DNA from: Lycorma delicatula
Lineage: Eukaryota; Arthropoda; Insecta; Hemiptera; Fulgoridae
Length of the DNA: 64,000 nucleotides
Assembly: GCF_047948215.1 (NCBI RefSeq)
Contig: NC_134461.1
Location: 86,610,245-86,674,244 of the forward strand
Direction: 5' to 3'
The notes under the pieces were generated by a model. It was not told the DNA's origin, searched no databases, and was given only the letters and a program-made list of their open reading frames with translations. A program made the position numbers and the translations under genes. Positions within the stretch are counted from its first letter, which is position 1; the number at the start of each line of letters is the position of its first letter. Of this stretch, positions 62,218 through 64,000 are shown in pieces.

Positions 62218-62699
62218 GACAGGGACATTCAAAGCTGAATAAATTTCTGCATTGTGATTTCTGGATCAAGGTTGTTGACATTATCCTACGCATGCTCGGC
62301 CTCAGATCGTTCCGTAGGTTACCAGTAGATAGCAGAGAATGTGTTAGGATAGAATATATGTGCATGACTTCGGCGATATGTTTGTAATTAAAAGTGAAAT
62401 ATTTGTCAGTTAGCGATAAGTACATAGTCGAAAAGATTACGTGAGTGGTTGAGATGTTAGTCACGTTTTAAAGTGTTTGCGAGTATTTTGATATACAAGA
62501 TTATTTATTTATTGCTAACCTACGGTCATTCAATATGGGAAGTGGGTGCAGTAAGCATGTTGTGTAATACGTATTCTGTTTTCGTCCGGTATTATTTTTA
62601 TTGTAGCATTGTATGCGTATTCATGTAAATACAGATTGACAGCTGTTAAAATCAAGTGGGGAGAACAAGCCTCCTTATCGGCCGCGCAGGATATAGATA
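62218..62699 (+). promoter_or_regulatory. Likely 5' UTR/promoter of the taperin-like gene
   Basis: GC and CpG content rise sharply compared with the DNA to the left. A T-rich run ending CTGACAG at 62220 could be a splice acceptor of an upstream leader exon. An in-frame TAG at 62694-62696 shows that coding cannot extend upstream of the ATG at 62700 in this frame. Confidence 0.4.
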
Positions 62700-64000
62700 A
62701 TGGCAGCTTCGAATTCGCAGGAAAACAACAACGGATTGTTAGATCAAAGTATTCCACAGTGGAAACGGGAACTGATTTTAAAACGTCGTGCATTAGGGAG
62801 GACACTACAAGCTGGCAACGTTTGTATGAAACTGACTTGTCCCACTACTACTGCTGCAGTCGGCAGGAACGATGAATCTGTAGGAGCAGGTGCTAGTATT
62901 GCTGAGAACGTGAGCGGTAAGCAGCAACGTACATCCAGTGTAACGACTGTTTCGAGCAAGAGCTCGCTGGACCAAAACGAAGCGGACTTTCACCCCAGCT
63001 GTTCTTCCTTCACTACGGGTTCAGTCTCGAACATGCGGTTAGTGGAAGTGGATCGCCGTCATGATGGTACTAATGATTTAGTTTGTGGTGGTGTTTCGGC
63101 AACAAATAAGGTTATGTTAGATAATAATTGTGCTTTTACGTGTATTGTTAATAACAAAATGGGGGAAGAAAAATCTATTATAATAAAACGCCCCAGTGGT
63201 GGTTCTTCGAAAACAATTATAGATAGTAATAATAAATATAGCAATTCTAAACGTAAACATAGACATGCTTCTGTTAATAGTGTCAGTGAAAATAAAACAC
63301 CTGAAGAAGAAGACGATGAATTTCAATCGGATTCAAGCGAGGAATTAAAATACGGTCCAGGTATAGTCAGTAAATTAAAAACAAAGTATTTAAGCATGAC
63401 GTTAAGGGAAAATCAGAAAAGGGGTGTTAGACCTTCACTTTCAAATTTAAGAAGAGCAGCTAGTTTAGAAAATATGTTGGAAGATGATATAAAAACTCAA
63501 CAAAATCTTACAGTTTCATCTCCAAGAAGTGTTAACCCCCCTGATTCCAACAATAAATATAGTGATATCAGTAAAATAAATAATAGTAATAAGACTGTGA
63601 GTAGAAGTGCTGTTGTATCATATCCTTACGGTTTTAATCGAGTAACATCTGGCCGTCGCAATGTTGAATCTATTATGAAAAGGGCTTGTTCTATGGACAC
63701 TTTACTTAACAGTGATACTAGGTCTATTCATTCTAATAGTAAATCTGTGATTATGAGGTTAAACAGTAAAACAGGCGTAAATAAGGATAAGGCAGTTGGC
63801 AATAAAAGAAATATAGCTTCTGTTGCAAATGAGGATTTAATTATTGTTGAAAATTCTAGTAAAGATAATTGTAATTCACAGTTGAGTGATGAATTTAAAA
63901 CAACCACCCTGCAGCAACAGAGTAGAAATTTAAAAAATAATAAATGTGTTGAAGAAAAAGAGCTTCCACCTCCTGATGTTGTTAAACAGACATTAAAAAA
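62700..64000 (+). CDS. N-terminal exon of a large Ser/Asn-rich protein, taperin/phostensin-like; runs off the window
   Basis: Open for 433 codons from the ATG at 62700 (A at -3, G at +4; in-frame stop two codons upstream) to the window end. Residues 18-30 read IPQWKRELILKRR, like the N-terminal P-WKRE-L-RRR motif of taperin and phostensin, vertebrate actin/PP1-associated proteins. The rest is low-complexity (Ser, Asn, Lys) with an acidic patch (EEEDDEFQSDSSEE, about 205-218), GPGIVSKLKTKYLSM (about 222-236) and two related basic/Ser motifs: RRAASLENML (251-260) and KRACSMDTLL (327-336), each fitting an R-x-x-S kinase site. No enzyme domain or signal peptide is seen. Relationship to taperin rests on one short motif and is tentative; coding status is strong because a 1.3-kb open frame in AT-rich DNA is very unlikely by chance. 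Confidence 0.7.
   Translation, partial: MAASNSQENNNGLLDQSIPQWKRELILKRRALGRTLQAGNVCMKLTCPTTTAAVGRNDESVGAGASIAENVSGKQQRTSSVTTVSSKSSLDQNEADFHPSCSSFTTGSVSNMRLVEVDRRHDGTNDLVCGGVSATNKVMLDNNCAFTCIVNNKMGEEKSIIIKRPSGGSSKTIIDSNNKYSNSKRKHRHASVNSVSENKTPEEEDDEFQSDSSEELKYGPGIVSKLKTKYLSMTLRENQKRGVRPSLSNLRRAASLENMLEDDIKTQQNLTVSSPRSVNPPDSNNKYSDISKINNSNKTVSRSAVVSYPYGFNRVTSGRRNVESIMKRACSMDTLLNSDTRSIHSNSKSVIMRLNSKTGVNKDKAVGNKRNIASVANEDLIIVENSSKDNCNSQLSDEFKTTTLQQQSRNLKNNKCVEEKELPPPDVVKQTLK

Noticed and set aside
62609..63326. Several overlapping open frames on both strands (62609-62875 plus; 62530-62805, 62744-62959, 62805-62993, 63059-63244 and 63117-63326 minus)
   Set aside because: They are shadows of, or lie in the leader of, the long open exon starting at 62700, which continues to the window end and has coherent content.

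Overview
The window looks like nuclear DNA of an insect. It is strongly AT-rich, it carries spliced genes with ordinary GT/AG introns, and it is crowded with decayed transposons of types common in arthropods. The mix of mariner, Helitron, Penelope-like, LINE and tRNA-derived SINE copies, plus a short TTAGG run, would fit a hemipteran, but nothing here fixes the order. There is no prokaryotic organisation, no CRISPR array, and no rRNA or intact tRNA gene that I could see.

Three host loci can be supported. (1) The best is a complete four-exon ortholog of ashwin (vertebrate C2orf49, a tRNA-splicing ligase complex subunit) on the plus strand, 34369-46476, encoding 230 residues. (2) At the right edge, 62700-64000 is the first coding exon of a long Ser/Asn-rich protein whose N-terminal motif resembles taperin/phostensin; it runs off the window. 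(3) At 18027-18095 on the minus strand is a probable 23-codon first coding exon of an unrecognised gene; no further exon was found in the 18 kb to its left.

Layout: 1-2.3 kb, two broken DDE transposases. 2.5-4.7 kb, a SINE followed by a Helitron that kept its 3' end and part of its 5' end but lost almost all of its Rep-helicase. 4.7-7.8 kb, direct repeats, a C-rich minisatellite and a decayed transposon-type ORF. 7.8-18 kb, AT-rich DNA with one truncated LINE and one SINE. 18-26 kb, near-empty intergenic DNA with a perfect palindrome. 26.2-31.1 kb, two back-to-back mariners in a TA microsatellite, then Helitron helicase debris. 31.9-32.9 kb, a Penelope-like remnant. 34.4-46.5 kb, ashwin, with SINEs and a 1-kb long-inverted-repeat element in its introns. 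47.4-48.0 kb, a perfect 279-bp tandem duplication. 49-51.3 kb, mariner and Tigger/pogo remnants. 53.5-56.2 kb, a SINE and a dispersed repeat. 58.1-59.6 kb, a second LINE. 61 kb, two SINEs. 62.2-64 kb, the taperin-like gene.

No convincing undescribed multi-gene system was found. The most informative signals are structural: a Helitron joined out of frame across an internal deletion, a mariner whose 3' end is replaced by an inverted copy of its own 5' leader, a mariner inactivated only by in-frame stops, SINEs that combine the same head with different tails, and the tandem duplication. All family assignments come from reading translations by eye; no database search was run.
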